The notes beneath the pieces were generated by a model. That model was not told the DNA's origin, did no database searches, and worked only from the letters and a program-made list of their open reading frames with translations. DNA of 41,748 nt, from assembly GCA_904419945.1 (NCBI GenBank), contig CAJFTM010000007.1, positions 1-41,748 of the forward strand, read 5' to 3'. Below, in pieces: positions 8,937-16,548 of the stretch. Both the position numbers and the translations under genes were made by a program. Position 1 is the first letter of the stretch; each line of letters opens with the position of its first letter. This stretch comes from an uncultured Clostridia bacterium (GTDB taxonomy: Bacteria > Bacillota > Clostridia > Christensenellales > Borkfalkiaceae).

Positions 8937-9629
8937 ATGATCGCAGAAAATGTACAGCGCCTGCTCGCACAGATCGCGGGCGGCAACGGAATGGGGGAAC
9001 CCGTCACGCTGGTCGCGGCGACCAAGACGCGCACGAGCGAAGAGATCAACGAGGCCATCGCCGCCGGCATTACGGACATCGGCGAAAACAAGGTGCAGGA
9101 ATTCACCCAAAAATTTGACGCCGTACAGGGAGGGCGCCGGCACTTTATCGGGCACTTGCAGACCAACAAGGTCAAGTACCTGATCGGGAAGGCGGACCTT
9201 ATCCAGTCGCTCGACCGCTACGAGCTCGCCGACGAACTGCAAAAGCGGGCGGAAAAGGCGGGCTGGACGGCCAACTGCCTGATCGAAGTCAATATCGGCA
9301 GCGAACTTTCCAAGAGCGGTTTTTCGCGCAAAGATGTGCGCGCCGCATACGAAAAACTGCGCACTTACCCCAATATCCGGCTGTGCGGGCTGATGGCGAT
9401 GCTGCCTATTTCAGAAGATCTCGCATATTTGCGCTCATTATGCTTGTCTATGCGCGAAATTTATGATACAATAAAGGCAGACGATACAAATTTCCGCTTT
9501 TTGTCGATGGGCATGAGCGGCGACTGGGAGCTGTGTTTGGAATGCGGCAGCAACATGATCCGCCTCGGCACGGCCATCTTCGGGCCGCGCAACCTCCCCG
9601 CCGCGGGCGGAGAGAAGGAGGGCGCATGA
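8937..9629 (+). CDS. yggS: YggS-family pyridoxal-phosphate homeostasis protein
   Basis: Cytoplasmic PLP-binding protein (230 aa) of the YggS/PROSC family, a fold-type III single-domain TIM barrel without known catalysis that buffers PLP and affects amino-acid and keto-acid balance. The PLP lysine is Lys30 in LVAATKTRT. Other signatures are ITDIGENKVQEF, HFIGHLQTNKVKYL, CLIEVNIGSELSKSGF and the phosphate-binding LSMGMSGDWELCLECGSNMIRLG with GTAIFGPR. The preferred start has GAGGAAAC upstream. The stop overlaps the sepF start (ATGA), an arrangement in line with the known yggS-sepF pairing in the division gene clusters of Gram-positive bacteria. Confidence 0.95.
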   Translation: MIAENVQRLLAQIAGGNGMGEPVTLVAATKTRTSEEINEAIAAGITDIGENKVQEFTQKFDAVQGGRRHFIGHLQTNKVKYLIGKADLIQSLDRYELADELQKRAEKAGWTANCLIEVNIGSELSKSGFSRKDVRAAYEKLRTYPNIRLCGLMAMLPISEDLAYLRSLCLSMREIYDTIKADDTNFRFLSMGMSGDWELCLECGSNMIRLGTAIFGPRNLPAAGGEKEGA

Positions 9630-9928
9630 ACGAACGCGGCAAGGGCGGCGCAAAGCGCAGCGAACCGAATCCGGCCAACCCCGAACGGCGGCCGGGCGAA
9701 CGCCCCATGCAGCTGCGCCATCCCCGCTCGTTTGCGGATGTGGAGGAGATCATCGACCGGCTGCGCGAAAGGCAGAGCGTGATCGTCTACCTCAACGAAG
9801 TGAACGGGGCCACGGCTCAGCGCGTGACGGATATGCTCAGCGGGGCGATCTACGCTCTCGGCGGCGGCATGGCGCCGTTACAGAAGGACATGTACATCTT
9901 TACCCCCGACGGGGTGGAGAGCAAATAG
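9626..9928 (+). CDS. sepF: Cell division protein SepF
   Basis: FtsZ-bundling and membrane-anchoring division protein. At 100 aa it is shorter than most bacterial SepF proteins (about 150 aa): the charged linker is reduced and no obvious N-terminal amphipathic anchor is seen (MNERGKGGAKRSEPN is hydrophilic). The core domain is intact: HPRSFADVEEIIDRL, QSVIVYLNEVN, RVTDMLSGAIYALGGGM and the ending MYIFTPDGVE. Start fixed by AGGAGG 7 nt before the ATG that overlaps the yggS stop. The possible loss of the membrane-targeting sequence would be unusual. It is followed closely, on the opposite strand, by the 3' end of structured element copy 1. Confidence 0.9.
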   Translation: MNERGKGGAKRSEPNPANPERRPGERPMQLRHPRSFADVEEIIDRLRERQSVIVYLNEVNGATAQRVTDMLSGAIYALGGGMAPLQKDMYIFTPDGVESK

Positions 9929-9929
9929 T

Positions 9930-10304
9930 TCACAAAATTTCTTTTGAGCTGACAAAAGAAATTTTCGTGATTTTTGAGGGCGACACCGCCGCGCACTGTG
10001 TGCGACAGCGTTTTCTCCCTGCGCGCGATATAAAAGGGCACACCTTTGAAGGGATCGCGCAGCTTCACCCTCTTCCCAAAAGCCTCCCGGCAAATCGGGG
10101 GAAAAAGCAAAAAGTGTGATTTTTGCTTTTTCAAAAAATTTAAGTTGTTGCTCGGAGATCTCTCGCCGTGCTGCTACCTGCGAAATTCTCCGACGGAAAG
10201 GAATCCCGAACGGTTTTTCCCTCATCGCCGCGCTTTTTAAGCGCACACCGTAAAGAGTGCGCGGCGATTTCACCCTTTCCGTAAGCCTTGCGGCAAATTG
10301 TGTG
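9930..10304 (-). ncRNA. Structured intergenic element, copy 1 (candidate novel RNA)
   Basis: About 375 nt, read on the minus strand, homologous in structure to 39017-39402. Paired arms (plus coordinates): 10279-10285 with 10287-10293; 10224-10233 with 10259-10268 (10 bp perfect); 10153-10158 with 10187-10192; 10101-10113 with 10120-10132 (13 bp perfect); 10076-10082 with 10084-10090 (needs G-U pairs, so RNA rather than DNA pairing); 10019-10029 with 10054-10062; a small hairpin near 10033-10047 with a TGTG loop on the minus strand; and a long 3' hairpin 9931-9968. Unpaired motifs shared with copy 2: GGAA-AGGGTGAA, CCGTTCGGG, GCGAGAGATC, GGTGTGCC, AAAATCACG. No promoter is obvious upstream. 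Function unknown; I match it to no RNA family. Confidence 0.65.
9934..9965 (+). terminator. Hairpin after sepF, also 3' hairpin of copy 1
   Basis: AAAATTTCTTTT, 8-base loop, AAAAGAAATTTT: a 12-bp perfect stem starting 5 bp after the sepF stop codon. Read on the minus strand it is the closing hairpin of the structured element, so one dyad may serve both. Confidence 0.6.
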
Positions 10305-10433
10305 CGCCGGCGCAGAAGCGCGGTTGTGCTTGCGCGAGTTTTTAGGAAATTTTTCCCTGCTGCCGGTTTACTGATTTTGTTTTTCTTTTACCCCCGTTCC
10401 TATGGGAACGGAACGAGAAATATTGAACCAAGG

Positions 10434-10463
10434 AAAGCGGCGCGCCTTTCGGCGCGCCGCTTT
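10434..10463. terminator. 13-bp GC-rich terminator hairpin
   Basis: AAAGCGGCGCGCC, loop TTTC, GGCGCGCCGCTTT, lying just downstream of the minus-strand gene that ends at 10489. The U-tract is short on both sides. A second small dyad (CCGTTCC and GGAACGG) lies at 10394-10413. Confidence 0.6.
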
Positions 10464-10488
10464 TCTATCGCCTTTTATCCTCCTTTCG

Positions 10489-10797
10489 TCACATTGGGCG
10501 ATGGAAGGGCTTATCGCAGTGCGGGCAACTGGAATACGGTTCTCTCCGCAACATGACGGACATTTTTGCGTGGCAATACGGGCACCGCGGCTCGTTGAGC
10601 GCCACAAACAACAGCAGTATCCCCTCGATCGCGAGGGCGACGCCGATCACGACCAAAATCCTTCCCCAATACGGAAACGCATAGAGGAATAGGAACGGAA
10701 TCCCGATCACCAGACTGACGTACGGGCTGAAAAAATACGTCCCGCGCAAGATCAAAAATTTTTTGAGAGTATCCATCTCTCTCCATTTTTTAAACAT
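10489..10797 (-). CDS. Small membrane protein with C-terminal zinc-ribbon-like Cys pairs
   Basis: Unrecognised 102-aa protein. Two transmembrane helices (about residues 24-43 and 46-67) are followed by a cytoplasmic tail with Cys72-x2-Cys75 and Cys91-x2-Cys94 (RCPYCHAK and SCPHCDKPF), which should form a rubredoxin-knuckle zinc ribbon. The start at 10797 lies 8 nt after the stop of the upstream reading frame, suggesting co-transcription; an internal ATG at 10776 with GGAGAG close by is an alternative. No function can be assigned. Confidence 0.7.
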   Translation of the reverse strand: MFKKWREMDTLKKFLILRGTYFFSPYVSLVIGIPFLFLYAFPYWGRILVVIGVALAIEGILLLFVALNEPRCPYCHAKMSVMLRREPYSSCPHCDKPFHRPM

Positions 10798-10805
10798 AAA
10801 AATTC

Positions 10806-11314
10806 TCAGAAAATCTCCATCAAACTCTGCGGATTCGCCAAATGAACGACCTCTTTTATTTCTCCGTTCTCCAGAGGACTGATGATTTCAACACTTTCGC
10901 GCTTATCGATATAGTGTTCGCCCGTATCAAGCCAATACTTCATCGCTTTTGCACCATTCCCAAAATTTTGCGCTTTATCCGCCACTTGATATGTAAAAGG
11001 CGTCTGCGTCCCAACAGCAAACCAGCCTTGGTAGTCAATGCCGTTCACATATCCGGAAACGGTGCCGTTGACGGCATTGAAGAAACCGATGGTAATTTTT
11101 ATCCCCGGAACAGACGGAGACTTCGTTATGATAAAGCTGACGCTTTCCGCTAAATTCCATGCATACGAGGCGCGAACATTTTCTGTGATCATGCTGTCAT
11201 TAAGCGGCCGCTTCTTCGTACGTTAAAACGTCCTTTGTTTCAGCAAATGCAAAACCGGGACATGCCACAAAGCGACAAAAAACTACAGCCCAAAAAACAA
11301 AAACACTTTTTCAT
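10806..11314 (-). pseudogene. Broken gene for a small secreted protein
   Basis: An intact frame at 10806-11192 encodes 128 aa (starting MITENVRASYAWNLAESVSF) that resembles a mature extracellular domain without a recognisable family. Upstream the pieces of an export signal are present but out of frame: an ATG-Lys-Lys start at 11314, a hydrophobic stretch SVFVFWAVVFCRFVACPGFA ending in the cleavage-like AFAE in the next frame, then the mature region in the third frame. Two single-base indels (near 11307 in an A-run and near 11200-11210) would restore one precursor of about 165 aa. It is either a recent pseudogene or sequence error. The local base composition is more AT-rich than the neighbours. 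Confidence 0.5.
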
Positions 11315-11432
11315 AATCTCTGCCTTTTGCTTTTTCTTGTAGTTTATAGTTTACCTCCCAATTGTAATCATTTCGACCAATTGCTGTAAAAAAATTTGTA
11401 ATATTCCCTGACTTTTACTGATTATATGAATA

Positions 11433-11464
11433 GCCCGCCCCGCGGCGAATGCCGCGGGGCGGGC
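11433..11464. terminator. 14-bp perfect GC-rich hairpin
   Basis: GCCCGCCCCGCGGC, loop GAAT, GCCGCGGGGCGGGC, immediately downstream of the minus-strand gene ending at 11478. No strong U-tract; probably terminator or mRNA end. Confidence 0.6.
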
Positions 11465-11477
11465 CGTTCCCTTCCCT

Positions 11478-11993
11478 TTATTCGTTTGTTGCGTCGATGC
11501 CCGATTTTTGCCTGCGGGAAGGCATGCAGCTTTCGGCAAGATCTTCCGTCTGCCCGCCGAGCGCAATGCCCAGATGCATCCCTTCGGCGACCCATCCGGC
11601 AATGCGGCTCAGGCAGATGCTGCGCCAAAAATCATCCAATATCTGTTCTTCCCGCTCCCCGCAAGGGGCGCCCTTTTCTGTGCGGGCAGCGATATACCGG
11701 TGCCAGACTTCGCGCACGCGCTGCTCCCCTTCGTCCTTCAGCAGGGAGGCCTCCGGCACCTTGCCCTTGCGATGAACGAGCAGGCCCACCTCGAGGCCGT
11801 GCGTCAGGCTGACAGCGAGCACCCGCTCTGCAAAATGACAGGCGAGCTGCAGCTGCTCTCCCAACCATTCCTGCCTCTCCGGCACGCACGCGCCGACGGC
11901 TTCCTGCCGCGCGCTCTCCCGTACTGACCGCTCGTTGCGGTGCAGACGCTCTTTTGTTTCGCAAAATTTTTCCCAAACGGTATTTGCTTCCAT
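11478..11993 (-). CDS. Unknown protein divergent from a Cro/CI-type regulator
   Basis: Unrecognised soluble protein of 171 aa, strongly helical and charged. It has no transmembrane segment, and the middle part (HFAERVLAVSLTHGLEVGLL) resembles a four-helix-bundle core. Start placed at 11993 because GGAGG lies 11 nt upstream; the in-frame ATG six codons further up has no ribosome-binding site. It is divergent from a small HTH regulator with shared operator-like repeats in between, the typical layout of a regulator and its target. It could be an effector or accessory protein of that regulator; no activity can be read from the sequence. Confidence 0.65.
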   Translation of the reverse strand: MEANTVWEKFCETKERLHRNERSVRESARQEAVGACVPERQEWLGEQLQLACHFAERVLAVSLTHGLEVGLLVHRKGKVPEASLLKDEGEQRVREVWHRYIAARTEKGAPCGEREEQILDDFWRSICLSRIAGWVAEGMHLGIALGGQTEDLAESCMPSRRQKSGIDATNE

Positions 11994-12025
11994 TTGCCAC
12001 GTTTCCTCCATATTTTTCTACTCTT

Positions 12026-12089
12026 TTTTAGAGTATTTTGACTGGTTTACCCGGTTTTAGAGTATTTTAAGGAAAAAAGGAAATACTCC
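12026..12089. promoter_or_regulatory. Repeated operator-like motif between divergent genes
   Basis: TTTTAGAGTATTTT occurs at 12026-12039 and again at 12055-12068 (29 bp apart), and AAATACTCC at 12081-12089 is the same core inverted. The spacing is close to three helical turns. Likely binding sites for the HTH regulator at 12095. Confidence 0.6.
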
Positions 12090-12094
12090 TGACC

Positions 12095-12295
12095 ATGTAC
12101 GGACAACGCATCCGCGAGCTGCGCCTCGAGCGCAATATGACACAGGACCAGCTTGCAAAGGAGCTGGGCGTCACACAAAAGAATATCAGCAAATACGAGC
12201 TGGAACAGCTGGATCTGAATACAGAGACTCTCATTCAGATCTGCCGCCTGTTCGATGTATCTGCCGACTATCTGCTCGGCCTGAAAGACTACTGA
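12095..12295 (+). CDS. Cro/CI-family (XRE) HTH regulator
   Basis: Compact 66-aa DNA-binding protein consisting only of an HTH_3 domain: IRELRLERNMTQDQLAKELG, VTQKNISKYELEQ, and the closing DVSADYLLGLKDY. With no effector domain it probably acts as a constitutive dimeric repressor or responds to a partner protein. It faces the unknown gene ending at 11478, and three copies of a common motif separate them, so autoregulation and control of that gene are likely. A strong terminator follows. This pair resembles small accessory modules but shows no integrase or toxin partner. Confidence 0.9.
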   Translation: MYGQRIRELRLERNMTQDQLAKELGVTQKNISKYELEQLDLNTETLIQICRLFDVSADYLLGLKDY

Positions 12296-12309
12296 TCTCG
12301 ATACGATCT

Positions 12310-12345
12310 CCGCCCCGCGGCGCCGCCGCGGGGCGGGGCTTTTTT
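12310..12345 (+). terminator. Strong intrinsic terminator of the HTH gene
   Basis: A GC-only stem of about 12 bp (core GCCCCGCGGC and GCCGCGGGGC, loop GCC), followed by a T6 run. Confidence 0.9.
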
Positions 12346-12372
12346 GCTGTTGTCGGATTAAATTTTGTTTAT

Positions 12373-14094
12373 TTACGCCGCGCCGGCGTCTGCGGAGGCG
12401 ACCTTTGCATCCTCCTTTTCCGTCAGCTTGATGCACACGAGGGTATCGCCCGCCTTCAATTCGGTCGCGCCGTACGGAATGACCGTACCGCCGCCCCGCT
12501 TGATCATGGCGATGAGCGTCCCGTGGGGCAGTTCCGTCTCGCGCACCGTCTTGCCGACCCAGGGATGATCCTCGCCGAGGTATTCTTCAAACATGCCGAA
12601 ATCGTCGCGGTTTTCAAACTCGGGCGCGGCGGTAACGAGCAGATCGCCCGGGTGGACGATCGTCTTCCCGCTCGGCACCACGACCTCCTCCCCGCGCAGG
12701 ATGAGCACGACGAGGAATTCGCGCGGCATGACGCACTCGCGCAGGTGCTTGCCCGCCCACGGATGCGTTTCCCCCACAACCACCTTGACGAAGCTGACAG
12801 ACGTTTCGTCCTGGTAGTCGGTAAAGGTGCGAAGGACGTCCTCGCTGTCGCCCAGCATGCGGAACTTGCGCGAGACAGCGGGCAGCAGCGAGCCCTGCAG
12901 CGAGATGGAAATAATGACGATGCAGAAGACGATGCTGAACAAGTCATACGGGAGAGCCCCATCGCCCAGCACGCTGATGGCATAGATGGCGAACACGATG
13001 GATGCGACGCCGCGCAGCCCCGCCCACGACACGACGCCCAGCTGGCCGAGCGGTGCGCGGAAGGGACCGAGCAGCCCGGCGACCACGGCAGGGCGGGCGA
13101 GAAAGGTCATCGCTGCAAAGATGAGCAGCGCGGGGATGAGCACTTCGGGGCGGATGAGCCACTCGGGCGTCGCCAAAAAACCGAGCAGGAAAAAGATCAT
13201 CATCTGCGCCACGCCGGTAAGTGCATCGAAGAAGCGGACACAGTCGCGCTTTTGCGGGATGCGCGCGTTGCCGAGCATGATGCCGCAGATATAAACGGCG
13301 AGGTATCCGTTGCCCGCCCACAGGCCGGGCAGGACGCTGGGCACCGCATAGGCGAGCAGGGCGATGGCCAGCACGAACACCGTACCCCCCTGCCCCATAT
13401 TAAAGGGGATCTTTTTGAGGATGTAGACGGCGAGGAAGCCGAACGCGGCGCCGAAAAGTGCGCCGAAGCCCACCTGTGCGGCGAGCATGCCTACGATTTC
13501 GCCGGCATTCATGGCGGCAGCCCCCTCCAACCCATATTGCGCGGCGAGCACCGCGGTAAATACGACGGTGAGCATATACGACGTCGGATCGTTGGAGCCG
13601 GACTCCATTTCGAGCAGAGAGGAGGTATGGTACTTTAAATTGAGCCGGCGCGAACGCAAGATATTAAAGACGGAAGCCGCATCCGTCGAGCTGATGACCG
13701 AACCGACGAGCATGCTCTCTACCCAGCCGATGCTCGGCACAAAGGGGAGCAGGCGGAAGATGAGCCAGACGGCCACGCCGACCAGCCCCGCGGTGAATGC
13801 CGTTCCCGCAAAGGAGAGGAGCAGCGCCCGCCCCGCGACGGGGCGCGCCTCCTTGAAATTGGTGCCGAAGCCGCCGTAAAAGATGACCAGTACCAGGCAG
13901 ATGGAACAGATGACGTTGCCCATGTCATAATCGGTGACGTTGCCGAATACGGGCCGCAGCAGCACGCCCGCCACCATACCGATGCCGATGAACAGCAGCA
14001 GGGACGGGACCTTGAACTTGTCCGTCAGGCGGTTGATAAACAGGCAGAACGCGATGATCAGGCCGGCAAAGAGGAGAAAGTAGACGTATTGCAT
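12373..14094 (-). CDS. CPA1-family (NhaP2/CvrA-like) cation/proton antiporter with TrkA-C domains
   Basis: Membrane antiporter of 573 aa. The first 390 residues or so form about 12 hydrophobic helices of the Na+/H+ exchanger fold, including SSTDAASVFNILRSR and LLEMESGSNDPTSYML, where the ND pair is the ion-binding site of electroneutral CPA1 exchangers. Two cytoplasmic TrkA-C/RCK-C modules follow, one around SFVKVVVGETHPWAGKHL and one around MFEEYLGEDHPWVGKTV, as in potassium/proton antiporter NhaP2. K+ export in exchange for H+ is therefore the most likely role, gated by a small ligand (possibly a nucleotide). GGGAGG precedes the ATG. It lies 78 bp downstream of the lipid-kinase gene on the same strand. 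Confidence 0.92.
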   Translation of the reverse strand: MQYVYFLLFAGLIIAFCLFINRLTDKFKVPSLLLFIGIGMVAGVLLRPVFGNVTDYDMGNVICSICLVLVIFYGGFGTNFKEARPVAGRALLLSFAGTAFTAGLVGVAVWLIFRLLPFVPSIGWVESMLVGSVISSTDAASVFNILRSRRLNLKYHTSSLLEMESGSNDPTSYMLTVVFTAVLAAQYGLEGAAAMNAGEIVGMLAAQVGFGALFGAAFGFLAVYILKKIPFNMGQGGTVFVLAIALLAYAVPSVLPGLWAGNGYLAVYICGIMLGNARIPQKRDCVRFFDALTGVAQMMIFFLLGFLATPEWLIRPEVLIPALLIFAAMTFLARPAVVAGLLGPFRAPLGQLGVVSWAGLRGVASIVFAIYAISVLGDGALPYDLFSIVFCIVIISISLQGSLLPAVSRKFRMLGDSEDVLRTFTDYQDETSVSFVKVVVGETHPWAGKHLRECVMPREFLVVLILRGEEVVVPSGKTIVHPGDLLVTAAPEFENRDDFGMFEEYLGEDHPWVGKTVRETELPHGTLIAMIKRGGGTVIPYGATELKAGDTLVCIKLTEKEDAKVASADAGAA

Positions 14095-14172
14095 AACGGG
14101 CCTCCCGATGGATCGTGTGCGGCCGGGTGCGGCAGCGCACCGGCCGGGAAGCCGCCAAAATGCGCCGCGCGA

Positions 14173-15045
14173 TCAGCCGCGGTACATGTGCAGGATATCC
14201 TTGACGACGTCGACGACAAAGGGGAGCTCGTCGTACAATTCGCCGTCTACCTGCACGGTAAAGGGGTGATTGGAAAATATCTCGATGTGGTCGCACCGTT
14301 CGAAGCGGGAAAATTTTTCTTCGAGGATGCGGCCCTGCATCAGCTTGATGAAGGCGGGAAGTATGCGCGACTTTTTGACGTTGTCGACCGCGACAAAATC
14401 GAGCAGATTATCCCCCAGCACCGCCTGCGGGCACATGCGGATGCCGCCGCCGATGCGGAAGCCGTTGCCCACGCAGGCGATGAGCGTCTTATACAGCACT
14501 TCGTGCCCGTTGACGCGGACGCTGAGTTCGTAATTTTTGAACTTGATGAGGGAGATGATGAGGCTGATCAGGTACTGCATCTTGCCGCGCAGCCATTTTG
14601 AGGAGCGGCAGCGGCGGAGGATCTCGACGTCGATGCCCGTCCCGGCGACGTTGAGCCCGCGCACCCCGCGCGGCAGCTGCATGAACTCGGTATAGCGGGG
14701 AGCGCCGTTTACGATCTGTTCGACGGCGGCCTCCGGCTCGAGCGGGATGTTCGCCGCGGCGGCAAAATCGTTGCCGGTGCCGGCGGGGATGAGCCCGAGC
14801 GCGCAGCGGTCAAAATCCGCGAACCCGTTGAGCACATCGTGCAGGGTACCGTCTCCGCCGATGACGACGACGTCCCCCTCCCCCTTTTCCGTAATGCTGC
14901 GGGCGAGCTCCCTGATCTGCCCGGGGCGTTCGGAAGCGAACACGCGGATCTCCTGACCGAGCTTTTGGAAATGCTCGATCGCGCGGCGATGCAGCTTTCT
15001 CTTTTTCCCCTCCCCCGACCAAGGATTGACGATGATGTTATACAT
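14173..15045 (-). CDS. YegS/DagK-family lipid kinase
   Basis: Soluble diacylglycerol-kinase-catalytic-domain protein of 290 aa. It begins MYNIIVNPWSGEGKKRK and has the nucleotide-binding GGDGT at residues 63-67, then LGLIPAGTGNDFAAAANIPL, both diagnostic of the DAGK/YegS/sphingosine-kinase superfamily. Likely reaction: ATP-dependent phosphorylation of diacylglycerol or a related lipid, recycling it into phospholipid synthesis. The open frame extends 17 codons further up, but 15045 has GAGAGG 5 nt ahead and matches the family start. Its promoter shares a -35 hexamer with the divergent cca promoter. Confidence 0.92.
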   Translation of the reverse strand: MYNIIVNPWSGEGKKRKLHRRAIEHFQKLGQEIRVFASERPGQIRELARSITEKGEGDVVVIGGDGTLHDVLNGFADFDRCALGLIPAGTGNDFAAAANIPLEPEAAVEQIVNGAPRYTEFMQLPRGVRGLNVAGTGIDVEILRRCRSSKWLRGKMQYLISLIISLIKFKNYELSVRVNGHEVLYKTLIACVGNGFRIGGGIRMCPQAVLGDNLLDFVAVDNVKKSRILPAFIKLMQGRILEEKFSRFERCDHIEIFSNHPFTVQVDGELYDELPFVVDVVKDILHMYRG

Positions 15046-15098
15046 GATGCCTCTCACTTTCTCTTTCGACGCGGCGCAAAAAGATGTACCGTACATTT

Positions 15099-15127
15099 AT
15101 TATACAATAAATCCGAACAATTTGCAA
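15099..15127 (-). promoter_or_regulatory. Lipid-kinase promoter with shared -35
   Basis: Minus strand TTGCAA (15127-15122), 17 bp, TATAAT (15104-15099). The -35 hexamer is its own reverse complement and is also the -35 of the cca promoter. Confidence 0.75.
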
Positions 15128-15150
15128 ATGTGTCGCAAAACTGTTATAAT
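15122..15150 (+). promoter_or_regulatory. cca-rmuC promoter with shared -35
   Basis: TTGCAA (15122-15127), 17 bp, TATAAT (15145-15150). It uses the same palindromic -35 hexamer as the minus-strand promoter. Confidence 0.75.
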
Positions 15151-15192
15151 AGCGGAAGAAAAAATTTTATCCAAAACATCCGACGGAGGCGT

Positions 15193-16548
15193 ATGGAACT
15201 GCACATCTCTGAAAAATTGCGCGCTTTGGCCGAACGGGCCCCCTTCCCCCTGTATATCGTGGGGGGAGCGGTGCGCGACGCCCTGGCGGGCCTGCCCGCC
15301 TCGCAGGACGTCGACTTAGCCGCGCCCGCGCCCGCCGAAGCGCTCTCTTCCCTCGCCCGAGAATGCGGGCTGACCGTGAACGGCGTATACAAGACGACGG
15401 GCACCGTAAATATGACCGACGGGACGAACAAGCTGGAGTTTACCTCTTTCCGCACTGACCGCTACGGCGGCGGCGAGCACGCGCCGAGCGCCGTGCGCTT
15501 TACCAAGGACATCCGCAAGGACGCGCTGCGGCGGGACTTTAAGTGCAACGCCGTGTATTACGAGATCCGGAGGGGAGAGCTCGTCGACCCCCTCGGCGGC
15601 GCGGCAGACATCGAGGAAAGGCGCATCGCGACGACGCGGGACGCGGACGAAGTCTTTTCCGAAGACGGCCTGCGGCTGATGCGGCTGGCGCGGCAGGCAG
15701 CGCAGCTCGGGTTCGTGCCCACGCTCGAATGCATCCTCGGCGCGCGCTTCAATGCCGCGCGCATCGCGCGGATCGTGCCCGAACGCATCTACGCCGAATT
15801 GCAGCAGCTGCTGCACGCAGACGAAAAGTACGGGCGCAAGTATGCCCACTACGAGGGGCTGAAAGTCCTCGAGACGACGGAGGTCCTGACCTACATCCTG
15901 CCCGAACTGGCGGCCGGAAAGGGAATGAAACAGCGAGCCGATTTCCATGCGCACGACGTGCTCGAACACTCGCTGCGCGCCTGCAAGTATGCGGACGGGC
16001 GGGTGCGGCTCTCTGCCCTGCTGCACGACGTGGGCAAGCCCGCCGCCTTCCGCGAGACGGGCAAGTACCACGGGCACGACGTGGTCGGCGAACCCATCGC
16101 GCGCGCCATCCTCGAACGGCTGAAAGCTCCCAAAAAGGTGACGGATACCGTCTGCCGTCTGACTGCCCTGCACATGTACGATTTGGACGGAAAGGCGCGC
16201 GAAAGCAAGATCCGCACCTTTATCGTGAAAAACTACGAACTGTACCCGCTGTTGCTGCTGCTCAAACAGGCGGACTATTCCGGCTGCAAAGATGACCTCG
16301 CCGAATGCCCCACCCTCGTCAAGTGGAGGGGGATCGAGGAGCGCATGAAGGCAGAGGGCGTGCCCTTCACCCTAAAGGAGCTCGCCGTCCGCGGGGACGC
16401 GCTGCGCGGCATCGTGCCGGCGGAAAAGACGGGCACCGTACTGCAAAAATTATTGCTGTGGTGCGCATTGGACGGCGCGCGCAACGCGCGGGGATCGCTC
16501 CTGCGGGAGGCGGCGCGGCTGGCGAAGGACATTGCGGAGGAAACATAA
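15193..16548 (+). CDS. cca: CCA-adding tRNA nucleotidyltransferase with HD domain
   Basis: Class II CCA enzyme or poly(A)-polymerase-type nucleotidyltransferase, 451 aa. It shows GGAVRDALAG (GGAVRD at residues 24-29), the catalytic DVDL (39-42), the conserved DxxRRDFKCNA-like segment (DALRRDFKCNAVYYEI), and EDGLRLMRLARQAAQLGF. In the middle is an HD motif (HDVLEHSLRACKYADGRV, LLHDVGKP), as found in the CCA/HD branch common in Bacillota. Expected role: adding or repairing the 3' CCA of tRNAs. Start at 15193 is chosen for GGAGG 4 nt upstream and the nearby promoter; the open frame continues farther up without a site. The stop overlaps the rmuC start (TAATG). Confidence 0.93.
   Translation: MELHISEKLRALAERAPFPLYIVGGAVRDALAGLPASQDVDLAAPAPAEALSSLARECGLTVNGVYKTTGTVNMTDGTNKLEFTSFRTDRYGGGEHAPSAVRFTKDIRKDALRRDFKCNAVYYEIRRGELVDPLGGAADIEERRIATTRDADEVFSEDGLRLMRLARQAAQLGFVPTLECILGARFNAARIARIVPERIYAELQQLLHADEKYGRKYAHYEGLKVLETTEVLTYILPELAAGKGMKQRADFHAHDVLEHSLRACKYADGRVRLSALLHDVGKPAAFRETGKYHGHDVVGEPIARAILERLKAPKKVTDTVCRLTALHMYDLDGKARESKIRTFIVKNYELYPLLLLLKQADYSGCKDDLAECPTLVKWRGIEERMKAEGVPFTLKELAVRGDALRGIVPAEKTGTVLQKLLLWCALDGARNARGSLLREAARLAKDIAEET

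Noticed and set aside
9930..10304. Structured element as RNase P RNA, tmRNA, SRP RNA, 6S RNA or a known riboswitch
   Set aside because: AGGGTGAAA recalls a piece of RNase P RNA, but the universal GAGGAAAGTCC and ACAGAA core is missing; no tmRNA, SRP or group II intron core motif is present; and two to three copies in 42 kb would be odd for these housekeeping RNAs.
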